From Anaerolineaceae bacterium (GTDB lineage Bacteria > Chloroflexota > Anaerolineae > Anaerolineales > Anaerolineaceae), in NCBI GenBank assembly GCA_016841525.1, contig JAENYZ010000005.1, forward strand, positions 147,084 through 211,083: a stretch of DNA of 64,000 bases, written 5' to 3'. The notes beneath the pieces are model-generated. The model saw only the letters and a list, made by a program, of their open reading frames with translations, was not told the DNA's origin and made no database searches. A program made the translations under genes and the position numbers. This document shows positions 1-11,000 of this stretch, one piece after another (the stretch's first letter is position 1; each line of letters begins with the position of its first letter).

Positions 1-864
1 AGTTATCCAGACCAGGAGGGTGAAATTGCAGTAAGAAGGACCCTTGAGCTGGGTCTTAATGGCTTTGTTGTCGATGCAGAAAAGGATTATGAAGATCCTG
101 CAAAAGCCCTTGCAGCAAGTCGTTATATGAATATTCTAAGAAGCAATCTCGGAAGCCTCCCCATCGCTCTGAGTTCTTTCAGATACCCTTCATACCATGC
201 CCGATTCCCCTGGAAGAATTTCCTTGAGCGCTGTGACTACAACATGCCCCAGGTTTACTGGATCCATGCCCACAACAATGCTGGTGAACAACTCCAACGA
301 TGTGTGAATGAATTCTCAAATTTACAGCCCTTCAGACCCATTATCCCTACAGGACCAACGTATAAAGAGCACGGATGGGTGCCTAATGAGAGTGAAATTG
401 TTGATTTCATGCAGATGGCAAAGCGATTAAATCTTCCGGCAGTCAATTTCTGGTATTGGGAAGGTTGCCGTCGAGATACCCCACAATTTTGGGAATTGGT
501 GAAAAATTACCAGTATGACGCTTCATCCCCACAAGCAAGTTTTCCTGAAACTTATGTGAACGCCTTAAATACCAGGAATCCAAACAGCGTCATCGATTTT
601 TATGCGAATAATGCCATTCACATTCAAGCGAATGGCGCCGTTCAAGGCCGTGAATCCATCCTACCTTTGATTGATTCCCTGATGAATCAACACCGCAACG
701 TGACTTTTGCCCTGCTCAATCAATCCCATGAAAATAATATTTACAGTTTTCAATGGCAAGCCCTGAATAATGAGGGTGCAAGAATTGAAGGGCGTAACAC
801 GGTCGGCCTTTCAAATGGAAAGATCAATTTCCATTATGCCCACATCAAACCAGTTCAAATATAG
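1..864 (+). CDS. GH25-like TIM-barrel protein with C-terminal SnoaL/NTF2-like domain (5' partial)
   Basis: The frame is open from base 1 to the stop at 864, so the gene begins before the window; the first in-window ATG at 127 is internal. The visible 287 residues contain two parts. The first, about 190 residues, looks like the second half of a glycoside-hydrolase-type TIM barrel: strand-end acidic motifs (VDAEKDYE near residue 25, YNMPQVYW) and a late aromatic strand (PAVNFWYWEG) resemble GH25/lysozyme-like barrels. The last 100 or so residues (from TRNPNSVIDFYANNAI) have the pattern of a SnoaL/NTF2-like fold. Substrate is unknown; a cell-wall or extracellular polysaccharide role is a guess. 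It ends only 6 bases before the convergent gyrA stop, with no terminator between them. Domain assignment is by pattern only. Confidence 0.6.
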   Translation, partial: SYPDQEGEIAVRRTLELGLNGFVVDAEKDYEDPAKALAASRYMNILRSNLGSLPIALSSFRYPSYHARFPWKNFLERCDYNMPQVYWIHAHNNAGEQLQRCVNEFSNLQPFRPIIPTGPTYKEHGWVPNESEIVDFMQMAKRLNLPAVNFWYWEGCRRDTPQFWELVKNYQYDASSPQASFPETYVNALNTRNPNSVIDFYANNAIHIQANGAVQGRESILPLIDSLMNQHRNVTFALLNQSHENNIYSFQWQALNNEGARIEGRNTVGLSNGKINFHYAHIKPVQI

Positions 865-870
865 ATCCGG

Positions 871-3318
871 CTAATCGAGCTTATCCAACTCATAAATCAT
901 ATCTTGAGGAATGGTTATTTCAAGGATTTCATCGCCTGATTTAACCTCGATGATCTCATCGCCCTTTTGCATACGATTACAGCTTGGTGCATCAGTGACC
1001 CGCACAAGTCGGCTGGCTGCCTTCAAGAAATGAAGCACACCATTATGTGTTAGCAGGCCAAAGACCATGCCAATAACATTTTCCTTATCGCGCAATTTCC
1101 ATGTGATCACACCATAACCATAACGGCCCTGTGTTGGGAATTCATCAGGTGCTATTCTCTTTGCTTTACCATAATTGGTAACCAAAAGCACTTCGCCCCT
1201 TCGGGTTGCAACCCCAGCGCCAACCACAAAATCACTGCCACGCAATTTGATACCGCCAACGCCCGCTGCGACAAGCCCCATTGGGCGAACATCCTCTTCA
1301 CTAAATCGGATCCCCATGCCATTTCTTGTGGCAAGGATAACGTCCTCCTCACCTTTGGTAAATAAAATTGTGCAAAGGGCATCATCATCATTGATCTTTG
1401 TTAAGGTCAGTAAATTAGCAGACGGTCCTGGGAGGTCACTCAACAGCGAACGTTTTACCATGCCGAGTCTGCTGACACTCATGAAATAACCGTCATCTTC
1501 TTCTACTTCGGCCGGAATTGAAAATAAATTAATTAACAGGTGATTTTCTGTAAGCGGTGTGATCATTGGGATCGAAGCACCTTTTTCAGGTGACTCTGCC
1601 ACAGGGATTGCATGGACGGATAATGCAGCCGCTTCACCATTTTCAGCAACAACATAAATTGTCTGGTGGGTGGTCGTTCTCAAAATCAACTTCGGTGCAT
1701 CCACACCCCACTGCCTGAAGGATTTGTCATCATCCGTTCGGGCGATCCGGTTATCCCGGGAAACCGCAACCCAAACAACCTTCTCCGGCATCACATCTGC
1801 CGTGGTCACCAGGTCTACAGCTGTCTCACCCTCATCCATCTGGATGATCTGGGTTCGCCTTGGGTCAGCATAACGTTCACGGACAACCTTGAGTTCTTCA
1901 ATGATTACACTGCGCATCATCTTTGGCGATCTCAGCAGTGTTTGCAGTTCTTTGATCCTTTTGATCACCTCTTTGTAATCATCTTCAATTTTTCGGCGTT
2001 CCAGGGCAGCCAGACGGCGCAGAGGCATATCTAAAATCGCCTGTGCCTGGATCTCATCCAAATTGAATTTTCGCATCAAATTTGTTCGGGCAGTTTCTAC
2101 CCGCTGTGACCGTCTGATCGTTTCAATGACTTCATCCAAATTTTCAATCGCAATCAAATAAGCTTCAAGAATATGCTGGCGTTCTTTCGATTTGCGAAGT
2201 TCGTACTCGCTGCGACGTTTAACAACCTCCAAACGGTGATCAAGAAAAACCTTCAACGCCTGTTTAAGGCTCAGTTTATGGGGTTCTCCTTTGACCAAAG
2301 CCAGCATGTTAATGCCAAAGGTGCCCTGCATTGTTGTCCGTTTATAAAGGGTCTTCAAGATCGCATCCGGATTTGCCGATTTATTCAGCTCAATCACAAT
2401 CCGCATTCCCTGTCGATCCGACTCATCTCGCAAGTCGCTCACACCCTCAAGATCGCCATCACGGACAAACTCTGCAATTTTCTCAATTAAAGAAGATTTG
2501 TTCGTCATATAGGGCAGTTCAGTGACGATAATGCGTTTCTTTCCCCGATTCATTTCTTCCAACCGAACCCGGGCACGCATACGAACGCGCCCCTTACCGC
2601 TGCCGTATGATTGGGCAAGGGTTTCAGTTCGATCATCCGTGATAATCAAGCCGCCTGTGGGAAAGTCAGGGCCCTTGATGTACTTCATCAGGTCTTCGAC
2701 CCCAACATCATCAATTTTTGACCAGTTTTCCAGCATCATCACCAGGGCATCGACGACCTCCCCCAGGTTGTGGGGCGGAATATTTGTCGCCATGGCAACT
2801 GCAATGCCCGAAGCACCGTTAATCAGCAAATTAGGGACGGAGGAAGGCAAGACTTCCGGTTCTTCTAACGACCCGTCAAAGTTTTCGATGAAATCAACAG
2901 TATCCATCCCTAGCTGCTGAATGATTTCCATCGATAAGTTCGTCAGGCGTGCCTCTGTATAGCGCATCGCAGCCGGCGGGTCACCATCAACACTGCCGAA
3001 GTTCCCCTGACCTTCCACCAGCATATAGCGTTGAGAAAAATCCTGTGCAAGGCGTGCCATCGCATCATAGACTGCCATATCACCATGGGGATGGTATTTA
3101 CCCAAAACCTCACCCACAATCCTGGCAGACTTTTTATGTGGGGTATTGGGTCGCAGCCCCATATCATACATCGCATAGAGGATCCTGCGCTGGACAGGTT
3201 TCAATCCATCCCTTGCGTCTGGCAGCGCGCGCGCAACGATCACACTCATAGCGTAATCAAGATAGGATTGCTGCATCTCCTCATTGATATTTATCGACCG
3301 AATAGTACCTAAGTCCAT
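871..3318 (-). CDS. gyrA: DNA gyrase (type IIA topoisomerase) subunit A
   Basis: 815-residue DNA-cleaving subunit of a type IIA topoisomerase. The N-terminal winged-helix region is intact, with catalytic Tyr120 in [10 protein letters not shown] and the HPHGD motif at residues 76-80. The C-terminal half is a beta-pinwheel of repeated GIKLR-like blades. The canonical GyrA box (QRRGGKG) is present only as QGRYGYG near residue 730, four of seven matches, so supercoiling activity versus ParC-like decatenation cannot be decided by sequence inspection alone. The residue equivalent to E. coli GyrA Ser83 is Met81. The start at 3318 is preferred over an in-frame ATG at 3348 because a strong AGGAGG lies 7 bases before it and inside the longer form. 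No gyrB is adjacent. The gene lies downstream of rpoC, separated by the rpoC terminator. Confidence 0.9.
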   Translation of the reverse strand: MDLGTIRSININEEMQQSYLDYAMSVIVARALPDARDGLKPVQRRILYAMYDMGLRPNTPHKKSARIVGEVLGKYHPHGDMAVYDAMARLAQDFSQRYMLVEGQGNFGSVDGDPPAAMRYTEARLTNLSMEIIQQLGMDTVDFIENFDGSLEEPEVLPSSVPNLLINGASGIAVAMATNIPPHNLGEVVDALVMMLENWSKIDDVGVEDLMKYIKGPDFPTGGLIITDDRTETLAQSYGSGKGRVRMRARVRLEEMNRGKKRIIVTELPYMTNKSSLIEKIAEFVRDGDLEGVSDLRDESDRQGMRIVIELNKSANPDAILKTLYKRTTMQGTFGINMLALVKGEPHKLSLKQALKVFLDHRLEVVKRRSEYELRKSKERQHILEAYLIAIENLDEVIETIRRSQRVETARTNLMRKFNLDEIQAQAILDMPLRRLAALERRKIEDDYKEVIKRIKELQTLLRSPKMMRSVIIEELKVVRERYADPRRTQIIQMDEGETAVDLVTTADVMPEKVVWVAVSRDNRIARTDDDKSFRQWGVDAPKLILRTTTHQTIYVVAENGEAAALSVHAIPVAESPEKGASIPMITPLTENHLLINLFSIPAEVEEDDGYFMSVSRLGMVKRSLLSDLPGPSANLLTLTKINDDDALCTILFTKGEEDVILATRNGMGIRFSEEDVRPMGLVAAGVGGIKLRGSDFVVGAGVATRRGEVLLVTNYGKAKRIAPDEFPTQGRYGYGVITWKLRDKENVIGMVFGLLTHNGVLHFLKAASRLVRVTDAPSCNRMQKGDEIIEVKSGDEILEITIPQDMIYELDKLD

Positions 3319-3402
3319 AATTACTCCTCCTGTCTCATTGAATTTCATATCTGACAGGCGTCAAGATAAAAACAGTAAAGAACATATGTTTCATTGTAAC
3401 AC

Positions 3403-3434
3403 AAAAAATCCCGAGGAAAAACCTCGGGATTTTT
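3403..3434 (-). terminator. Intrinsic terminator of rpoC
   Basis: On the minus strand a perfect stem TCCCGAGG/CCTCGGGA, extended by A-T pairs, with a 5-base loop is followed by a run of six T. It starts about 25 bases after the rpoC stop and separates rpoC from gyrA. Confidence 0.9.
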
Positions 3435-3457
3435 AATTTTAATTAAAGGCGATCAGA

Positions 3458-6400
3458 TCAGTCATCGATCTCGATATCGTCGTCATCATCAAATTCGTCA
3501 ACCAGGATATCATCGTCTTCGTCTTCGTCTTCTTCATCATCGAAATCTTCAAGATCCAGATCCTCATCATCGATGTCATCTAAGTCTTCGTCATCAATGA
3601 GATAGTCTTCATCAATTTCATCCTCAAACAAATCCAGAACTCGCCCCTCGAGCATCTCGCCAGACGGTTGTTCGCCAGGCGTTTCATCAGAAAACTGCCC
3701 GGGCTCAAAGCCGGTACCGGCAGGAATGAGTTTACCAATCATGATGTTCTCTTTCAAACCGTAGAGTGGATCCGTTCGAGAAGCAACTGCTGCCGCAGAT
3801 AAGACCTTGATCGTGTGCTGGAAGGAAGACGCCGACAGGAATGAATCCGTTTCCAGAGCTGCTTTCGTGATACCAAGCAAGACCTCGATATAGCGTGCAG
3901 GTTTTTTGCCCTGGGCAACAAGCTCTTCATTCACACGTCTGATCTCAAGTCGGTTAACCAGGTCCTGAGGTAAGTATTCAGAATCACCGGGACGGATAAC
4001 CTGAACCTTACCCAGCATCTTGTGAATAATCACTTCAAAATGCTTATCATTAATATTCTGACCCTGGGTTCGGTAAACTTTCTGAATTTCTTCCATCAAG
4101 TATTTCTGGCAGGCTTCACGCCCTTTGATCCGCAAAATTGTATGGGGATTTAATGAACCTTCTGTAACAGGCTGACCAGCTTCGATCTTATCACCTTCCT
4201 GAACAATCAGGCGTGAAGTCGTCGGGATATCATATTCTTCAGATTCTTTAACCTCATAAGAAACGATCACCTGGTTGTCCTCAATTCGGACACGACCGCT
4301 GTGCTGCGCCTTGATAACGGCTTCATCTTGTGTTGCTATTACAGCCCCGTTTTCAACCTGGTCTTCTTCCTTAACCTCAATGGTCCAGTCCTCAGGGATA
4401 TCGTATGCATCTGATACAATTTCACTCTGGTCCACGCGAACGACCCGTTGATCGGTGTATTTCTCGGAATAAATCACATGGGCTGTACCAGAAATTCGTG
4501 CAATGATCGCTTCACCTTTTGGTGCTTTTCGTGCTTCAAACAACTCCTCAACACGGGGGAGACCGGTCGTAATATCACCACCTGCAGCAACACCACCTGT
4601 GTGGAAGGTGCGCAAGGTCAATTGCGTACCAGGCTCACCAATGGATTGTGCAGCAATAATGCCGGCAGTCGAACCTAACTTGACCATGTCACCACGGCCG
4701 AGGTCAACACCATAGCATTTGGCACAAATGCCGTGAACCATTTCACAAGTCAATGGCGAGCGAACTTTGATTGCTTCAACGCCAACCTCATTGACTTTCT
4801 TTACCATGTCATGGGTCAGTAAATCATCTTGTTCCATGATGATTTCACCCGTATTAGGATCAATCACGCGTTCAGCCAAAACGCGTCCGAAAATTCGCTC
4901 TGAAAATGTTTGACCGGCGATATCCTGATCGGCACGAATCCAAATGCCATCAGTTGTTCCACAGTCTTCTTCATTCACAATAATGTCCTGGGCAACATCC
5001 ACCAGTCGCCTGGTCAAATAACCAGCATCAGCCGTTCTCAAAGCGGTATCAGCCAGACCTTTACGTGCACCATGGGTTGAAATAAAGTATTCGAGTGCGG
5101 TCAGACCTTCACGGAAATTGGAGCGGATCGGCATGGGGATAATACGCCCAGCCGGATCTGCCATCAAACCACGCATACCAGCAAGCTGGGCAATGGAGTT
5201 GAAACCACCTTTGCTGGCGCCTGATTTTGCCATGGTTGCCAGGTCGCCTGTCGGATCAAGCGATATTTTCACAGCTGATGCCACTTCATCTGTCGTATCC
5301 TGCCAGATTTCAATAACTTTTTCATCACGCTCTTGCTCGGTCAACAAACCTCGACGGAAGTCACGGTTGATCACATCAACAGAATCAAGGGCTTCTTGAA
5401 TAATCACTGGTTTCTCTGGCGGAACGGTAATATCCGCAACGGCAATGGTTGAACCTGAACGGGTTGCATATTTGAACCCAATTTCTTTGATGCGGTCAGC
5501 AATCAAAACGGTCTCTTCCTGACCTGTGACCTCATAAACATCCGCAATCAGGTCTTTGATCCCGCCCTTATCCAGCTCGCCGTTATAGAACTGCATCCGA
5601 TCTGTCAGGGCATTATTAAAAATAGCACGTCCCACCGTCGTATCGATGACACGGACTTTGGGTTCAGCCGTTCGTTTATTATTTTCTTCATACCAGGTTT
5701 TTGCCTGGATTTTGATGTGTGCGTGGATATCCACCTGCTTCAGGTCATAAGCCATTGTAACTTCATCAATATTTGAGAAGATACGGCCATCGCCCTTATG
5801 CTCCTGGTCAATTTCCATTGTAAGGTAATAGACACCCAACACCATGTCCTTGGAAGGACTGATGATGGGTTCGCCACTGGCAGGTTTTAACAAGTTTTTA
5901 GTCGCCAGCATCAATTCACGCGCTTCTGTAACAGCTTTCTGAGAAAGAGGTACGTGAACAGCCATCTGGTCGCCATCAAAGTCCGCATTAAACGCGGTTG
6001 TGACCAGGGGGTGAAGCTGAATCGCGCTACCTTCAATTAGAATTGGCTCAAAGGCCTGGATACCCAATCGATGCAGTGTAGGTGCACGGTTTAAGAGAAC
6101 CGGGCGGTCTTTGATAACATCTTCAAGAGCCTCCCAAACCTCGGGGCGATTACGTTCAATTAATCGGCGAGCACCTTTGATATTTGCAGCATATTCCTGT
6201 GCTACCAATCGTGAAATTACAAAGGGTCGATACAACTCCAAAGCCATTGATTTTGGTAAGCCGCATTGATCCAATCGCAAGTATGGGCCAACAACGATCA
6301 CGGACCGACCAGAGTAATCCACACGCTTCCCTAACAAGTTACGGCGGAAGCGTCCTTTCTTACCCTTGAGCATGTCGGACAGGGAGCGTAATTCACGGCG

Positions 6401-7867
6401 TCCTCGTCGTGAAAGGGCTTTGCCGCGCTGTGAATTGTCTATTAATGAATCCACCGATTCTTGCAGCATACGCTTCTCGTTGCGCACAATCACATCCGGT
6501 GCACCCAACTCAAGCAGTCGTTTCAGGCGGTTATTGCGGTTGATGACTCTGCGATAAAGGTCATTCAAGTCCGATGTCGCAAAACGGCCGCCATCAAGCT
6601 GAACCATTGGGCGCAAGTCAGGTGGAATAACCGGCAGTTCGGTCAGAATTATCCATTCAGGCTTGTTACGTGAATTGCGAAACGCTTCAACAATACCTAA
6701 ACGACGTGTTGCCTTTTTCCGTTTTTGTTTACTTCGTGTTGTTCGGATTTCTTCCCATAATTCCTCAGACATTGCATCCAAATCAATTCGTTTGAGGATA
6801 TCATAAAATGCTTCCGCACCCATGTCGGCACGGAAAACCTGCCCCCAACGTGATTTCAACTCACGATAACGTGCTTCGCTGAGGAATGTGAAAGGTTCTA
6901 ATTCATAAAGTTCGTCACGCAGTCGAGCGGACTCGGTTTGTGTTTCTTCTGCCTGGTCTTCAAGGGTATTGCGAAGCGATTCCATTTTCAATTCAGCTGC
7001 TGCTTTAATCTCTTCTCGCTGAATTTTCAAGTGTTCAAGCTCGCGATCTCGCTGATCCTTAAGATCTGATTCAAGATCTTCAATCATTTCTTTTACAATT
7101 GTTTGTACTTCACTCAAGTGCGAAGAGCCAACTTCAAGACCAGCTTCAACAATTGTCATTTCTTTGTCAAGGGCCTTGAATTCAATCGGTTTGCGAATCT
7201 TCTTACCCATGCGGGTTTGAATCTCGCTCTCCAAACGCTGCCCTTCTTTGATGACGGGATCAATCCGACTGCCTATTTGTTCGTCATAATTTTCCTTCAA
7301 AGAATCACGCTGGGAATCAAGTTCTTTTAATTCCCTGTCACGGTTCTTTTTGACTTCAGCAATCTGGGCGTTAACTTTCTCACCCAATTCTCTTTCTGAT
7401 AAGCTGATTTCATCTTCGAGCCGTTTCAATGCCTTTTGCCGTGCATCCTCATCAACATATGTGACGATATATTGCGCAAAATATAAAACCCGATCAAGAT
7501 TCCGTCGGGAAATATTCAACATCAGACCTAAAAATGAAGGGATTCGACGAGTGTACCAGATGTGGGCGACAGGTGCAGCCAGTGAAATATGTCCCATGCG
7601 TTCACGGCGAACCGAAGAACGGGTTACTTCAACACCACACTTGTCACAAACGATCCCCTTATAACGGGGATTTTTATACTTGCCGCAATAACACTGGTAA
7701 TCACGTGTGGGGCCAAAAATTGCCTCACAAAATAGTCCATCTTTTTCAGGACGTAGTCGTCGGTAGTTGATCGTCTCAGGCTTTGTGACTTCACCATAAG
7801 ACCAGCTGCGAATAACCTCAGGAGATGCAAGACCAATCCGCAGTGCTTTTAAACCCTTTGTTTCCAC
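3458..7867 (-). CDS. rpoC: DNA-directed RNA polymerase subunit beta'
   Basis: 1469-residue beta' subunit. Visible landmarks: zinc ribbon Cys59, Cys61, Cys74, Cys77; catalytic magnesium motif NADFDGD at residues 627-633; the second zinc site (DCGTTDG, CEMVHGICAKCYG); bridge-helix/trigger-loop region (GEPGTQLTLRTFHTGG). Two departures from the minimal enzyme stand out. Residues about 140-325 form a highly charged, coiled-coil-like insertion that places the active site about 170 residues later than in E. coli. The last 60 or so residues are an extreme acidic tail made mostly of Asp, Glu, Leu and Ile. The start is GTG at 7867, with AGGAGG 6 bases upstream. The gene stands alone: upstream lie its own promoter and a histidine kinase, not rpoB. 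Confidence 0.98.
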   Translation of the reverse strand: METKGLKALRIGLASPEVIRSWSYGEVTKPETINYRRLRPEKDGLFCEAIFGPTRDYQCYCGKYKNPRYKGIVCDKCGVEVTRSSVRRERMGHISLAAPVAHIWYTRRIPSFLGLMLNISRRNLDRVLYFAQYIVTYVDEDARQKALKRLEDEISLSERELGEKVNAQIAEVKKNRDRELKELDSQRDSLKENYDEQIGSRIDPVIKEGQRLESEIQTRMGKKIRKPIEFKALDKEMTIVEAGLEVGSSHLSEVQTIVKEMIEDLESDLKDQRDRELEHLKIQREEIKAAAELKMESLRNTLEDQAEETQTESARLRDELYELEPFTFLSEARYRELKSRWGQVFRADMGAEAFYDILKRIDLDAMSEELWEEIRTTRSKQKRKKATRRLGIVEAFRNSRNKPEWIILTELPVIPPDLRPMVQLDGGRFATSDLNDLYRRVINRNNRLKRLLELGAPDVIVRNEKRMLQESVDSLIDNSQRGKALSRRGRRELRSLSDMLKGKKGRFRRNLLGKRVDYSGRSVIVVGPYLRLDQCGLPKSMALELYRPFVISRLVAQEYAANIKGARRLIERNRPEVWEALEDVIKDRPVLLNRAPTLHRLGIQAFEPILIEGSAIQLHPLVTTAFNADFDGDQMAVHVPLSQKAVTEARELMLATKNLLKPASGEPIISPSKDMVLGVYYLTMEIDQEHKGDGRIFSNIDEVTMAYDLKQVDIHAHIKIQAKTWYEENNKRTAEPKVRVIDTTVGRAIFNNALTDRMQFYNGELDKGGIKDLIADVYEVTGQEETVLIADRIKEIGFKYATRSGSTIAVADITVPPEKPVIIQEALDSVDVINRDFRRGLLTEQERDEKVIEIWQDTTDEVASAVKISLDPTGDLATMAKSGASKGGFNSIAQLAGMRGLMADPAGRIIPMPIRSNFREGLTALEYFISTHGARKGLADTALRTADAGYLTRRLVDVAQDIIVNEEDCGTTDGIWIRADQDIAGQTFSERIFGRVLAERVIDPNTGEIIMEQDDLLTHDMVKKVNEVGVEAIKVRSPLTCEMVHGICAKCYGVDLGRGDMVKLGSTAGIIAAQSIGEPGTQLTLRTFHTGGVAAGGDITTGLPRVEELFEARKAPKGEAIIARISGTAHVIYSEKYTDQRVVRVDQSEIVSDAYDIPEDWTIEVKEEDQVENGAVIATQDEAVIKAQHSGRVRIEDNQVIVSYEVKESEEYDIPTTSRLIVQEGDKIEAGQPVTEGSLNPHTILRIKGREACQKYLMEEIQKVYRTQGQNINDKHFEVIIHKMLGKVQVIRPGDSEYLPQDLVNRLEIRRVNEELVAQGKKPARYIEVLLGITKAALETDSFLSASSFQHTIKVLSAAAVASRTDPLYGLKENIMIGKLIPAGTGFEPGQFSDETPGEQPSGEMLEGRVLDLFEDEIDEDYLIDDEDLDDIDDEDLDLEDFDDEEDEDEDDDILVDEFDDDDDIEIDD

Positions 7868-7916
7868 TAGGAGCCTCCTGTTATATGGAAAAAATTAATG
7901 CTTTTTACGTTAACGC

Positions 7917-7951
7917 GAGAAAAACCTTGAGAGAGCAACAGCTTCTCAGGT
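7917..7951 (-). promoter_or_regulatory. Possible attenuator hairpin in the rpoC leader
   Basis: Within the roughly 120-base rpoC leader the minus strand can form an imperfect stem (ACCTGAGAAGC pairing with GCTCTCTCAAGGT, two bulges) with a TGTT loop, followed directly by TTTTTCTC. This has the outline of an intrinsic terminator placed before the coding start. Bulges and the short T run make it tentative. Confidence 0.35.
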
Positions 7952-7997
7952 ATTTTCGATGTCTTTTGTAGTAGTTTTCATTTGCATGCAAACCGTA

Positions 7998-8027
7998 ATT
8001 ATAACAAATTTGTATATATTTTGTCAA
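7998..8027 (-). promoter_or_regulatory. Consensus sigma-70 promoter of rpoC
   Basis: Minus strand carries TTGACA (8022-8027) and TATAAT (7998-8003) separated by 18 bases, a full match to both hexamers. A start site near 7991 gives a leader of about 124 bases before the rpoC GTG. Confidence 0.8.
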
Positions 8028-8069
8028 ATAACTCAAGATGAGAATTCTACCACAACCGAGTATGAAAGT

Positions 8070-11000
8070 CTATAAATTAGCCCCGCTGTTATATTTGATC
8101 GGAATTTCTAAGTAAAAGATGCTTCCTCGTGCAAGCTGGCTCTCAAACCAAACTTTCCCCCCATGTCTTTCAGTAATGCTTTTGACAATTGCCAATCCTA
8201 AGCCACTCCCTTTCGATTCTTGCCCTAAATTTACGCTGGGGCGTTTGAATTTCTCAAATAGGTGCCGCTGATCCAGGGGAGCAATACCAATACCGGTGTC
8301 TTTGACAGCAAACACCACTCTATCTTCCTTTTTTCTAAGAGATAGAACCACATCGCCGCCCATTTTCGTGAATTTAATTGCATTTTCCAAAAGGTTTTTT
8401 AATGCCTGGGCAAGAAATGCCTCGTCACCCTCAAATTCAATCGGCACATCTGGCAGCTCATGTTCCAGGTGAATGTTCTTTTGTCTGGCAAAAGGCTGCA
8501 TGCTTTCCACAACATTTTTTGCTATGCCCTGGGCTGAAATCCGTTTGATTTCTAACGTGTTCCCGGATTCCAAACGTCCAAGATCAAGAAGGTTGAGAAC
8601 CAGCGTTTTCAGCTCCTCAACCCCATTAATGATATTGTTGATATAAGCATCTTGCTGCTCATTCAAATTTCCCGTCAGACGTAATAATTTTGCATACCCA
8701 TGGATCAGTGTTAGCGGTGAACGCAGCTCATGGGAGGCTGTTGTCACAAATTCCGACCCAAGCATCTCTCGCTTTTTCGCGCTGCGAATATCTTTTAATA
8801 TCACCACCTTACCCTGCTGCTGACCCGCAAGATCAACCGTTGAAATTTCCAGCTTACAAACGGTGTTATCCACCAATCTGAACTCTTGAGGTTCATTGCC
8901 CCAGTTTTCACCTGTCAATATGGCTTCAGATAAGAGTCTGTCACTTACCAAGGATGTGATGGGCACATCAACCAAGGTGATATGTTCCAGCCCAAGCATC
9001 AGCCGAGCAGCATGATTATGGTAAACAACCACGTTTGCACCATTCAAAAGAAGAATGCCATCCGTGAGATTGTCCAATATCGCTTCTAAGTGAGTCTTCA
9101 GCGTGACAGCCTTATCAAAGGAAATTCCCTTTGCAATGATCGCTGCTGACTTGCTGGATAATGAATGGAAAAAGTCAATATCTTCAGCAGTAAAGGACTT
9201 CTTTTTGTGGTATCCCACCCAAAAAACACCATGGTCATCCCCCTGCCATGTCATTGGCAGCCCAATTATTGCTGAAGGATAAGATAGGTTTTTATTGTAT
9301 GTCAATCGCTTGCCAATTTGAGAATCTCGCAAAACCAGTTCACCCTGTGAACGCACAATCGCAGCAACTTCTTTGTCAAGGTGGCCGTAGGAATCTGATT
9401 GAGAACCAGCATAAAATCTCCCTTTGCTATCCGCCACTCCATCATTGAGAATCAGTCGAACAGAAGATATCCCCCGACTGAGGGCAGATTGCATGATGGC
9501 TTGCAGTGAATCATGAAGATTATTCTGGAAGGACATTTTTTCGTTCAGCGTTAATAAATCCTCGTGCTTTTTCATTCGATTACCGAGCGTCCCGGTCATC
9601 AGGTAAAAACGTTCAAATAATTGTGAAACTTCACCCTTTGATTTTGGCTCAGAAAATTGAATTTCAAAACGGCCATCAGAAAGTTTTTCCATTTCGTCAG
9701 AAATTAAACGAATGTCTTTGAGAACGGGCGTCCATGTAAATAATGTCGTAATAAGAAGAACAATTAAAACACCTATTCCAATCAATAAAACCGGCAAAGA
9801 TTGCTGCCAGGCAGCCTGGTAAAGGACAGATGCAGGGATTTGCGTGAATACTGCCCAAGCCGTCCCTTCAATTGGTGCGTAATAATTCATCAATGGCTGG
9901 CCATCTGGAGATACTGTCTCATAAAAAGTCGGCGTTGTGAAGGCTGCTCCAGGTAAATCTCCGTATTGAGAGTCAGGATCCAATGCAAACAGGATTTCTC
10001 CATTACGGGTCAGGATCTGTCCATCAGCATCAAATTTATTAAGTGAATCAAAGGCTGTCAAAAATGCACTGGCATAAGCGCTCTGCTCAATGTTTGTTTG
10101 CCCCAACAATACTCGCGCCATCCCGTCAGAAGCTTGGGGAAGGAACTCAAAAAAGTTTAGCTCAGCATCCTGTCTTCCAGAACGGACAACCACCTTCACG
10201 CTATCATCGCTGTCAGCAAAAACCGCTTCTGGTATATCGATTGGCTCGACATCCCCTGAACCTGGATAGACTGAGATAATTTCCCCATCAGGTGAAAGGA
10301 TAATGAGACGATCGAAGAAAGACTCCTCTTCAATTTTCTTAGAAAGCAGCTGCTGGAAACCAGGATCTGCTTCACCAGATGATTGGACAGCATTGCCAAT
10401 TTCATCCAGGGCAAGAAAACCTGTATCAACAAAGGAGGTCCAGGCGCCGGCACCTACTTCAGAGGCATTCACCAACCTGCTAACCAGATCACTTCGTAAA
10501 GAATTGACATTCACATGCCATAAAACGCCAATAAAGAGGATCAAAATTCCCAGCATGATTGGAAGCGTAGTCAGCAAAAATCGGCTCTTTACACTTCTTT
10601 CACTTGGTGACGGCATTAACATTGCTGAGTTAGCCCATTTATTCGGAAAAAGTGCACGCAAGATTACACAAACGAGGCTGCCAGAAAACAGCATCCCGCC
10701 GTAGGATATTAATAATGCTGGCATCCTCGCCAAAACAACCGCAATTCTGAGGGGATATTCTCCAGAACTTATAAGTATCTGGGTCAGGAAGATCAGCGGT
10801 GTCGTCATAACTAAGGCTAATAATGCAGAAAAAACCGGAATCCGCAAATAACGGTAAAAAGCGGTGCGATAATTCTGCCGAACACCCCAGGTAAAAATTA
10901 ATGCAAAACTGATGAAGATCAGCGGTGTAAAAATGTGGTGTGTTTCCAAATATGCATATAACAGCCCTGAAACACCCGCTAATAAACTCGCGGGAATGAA

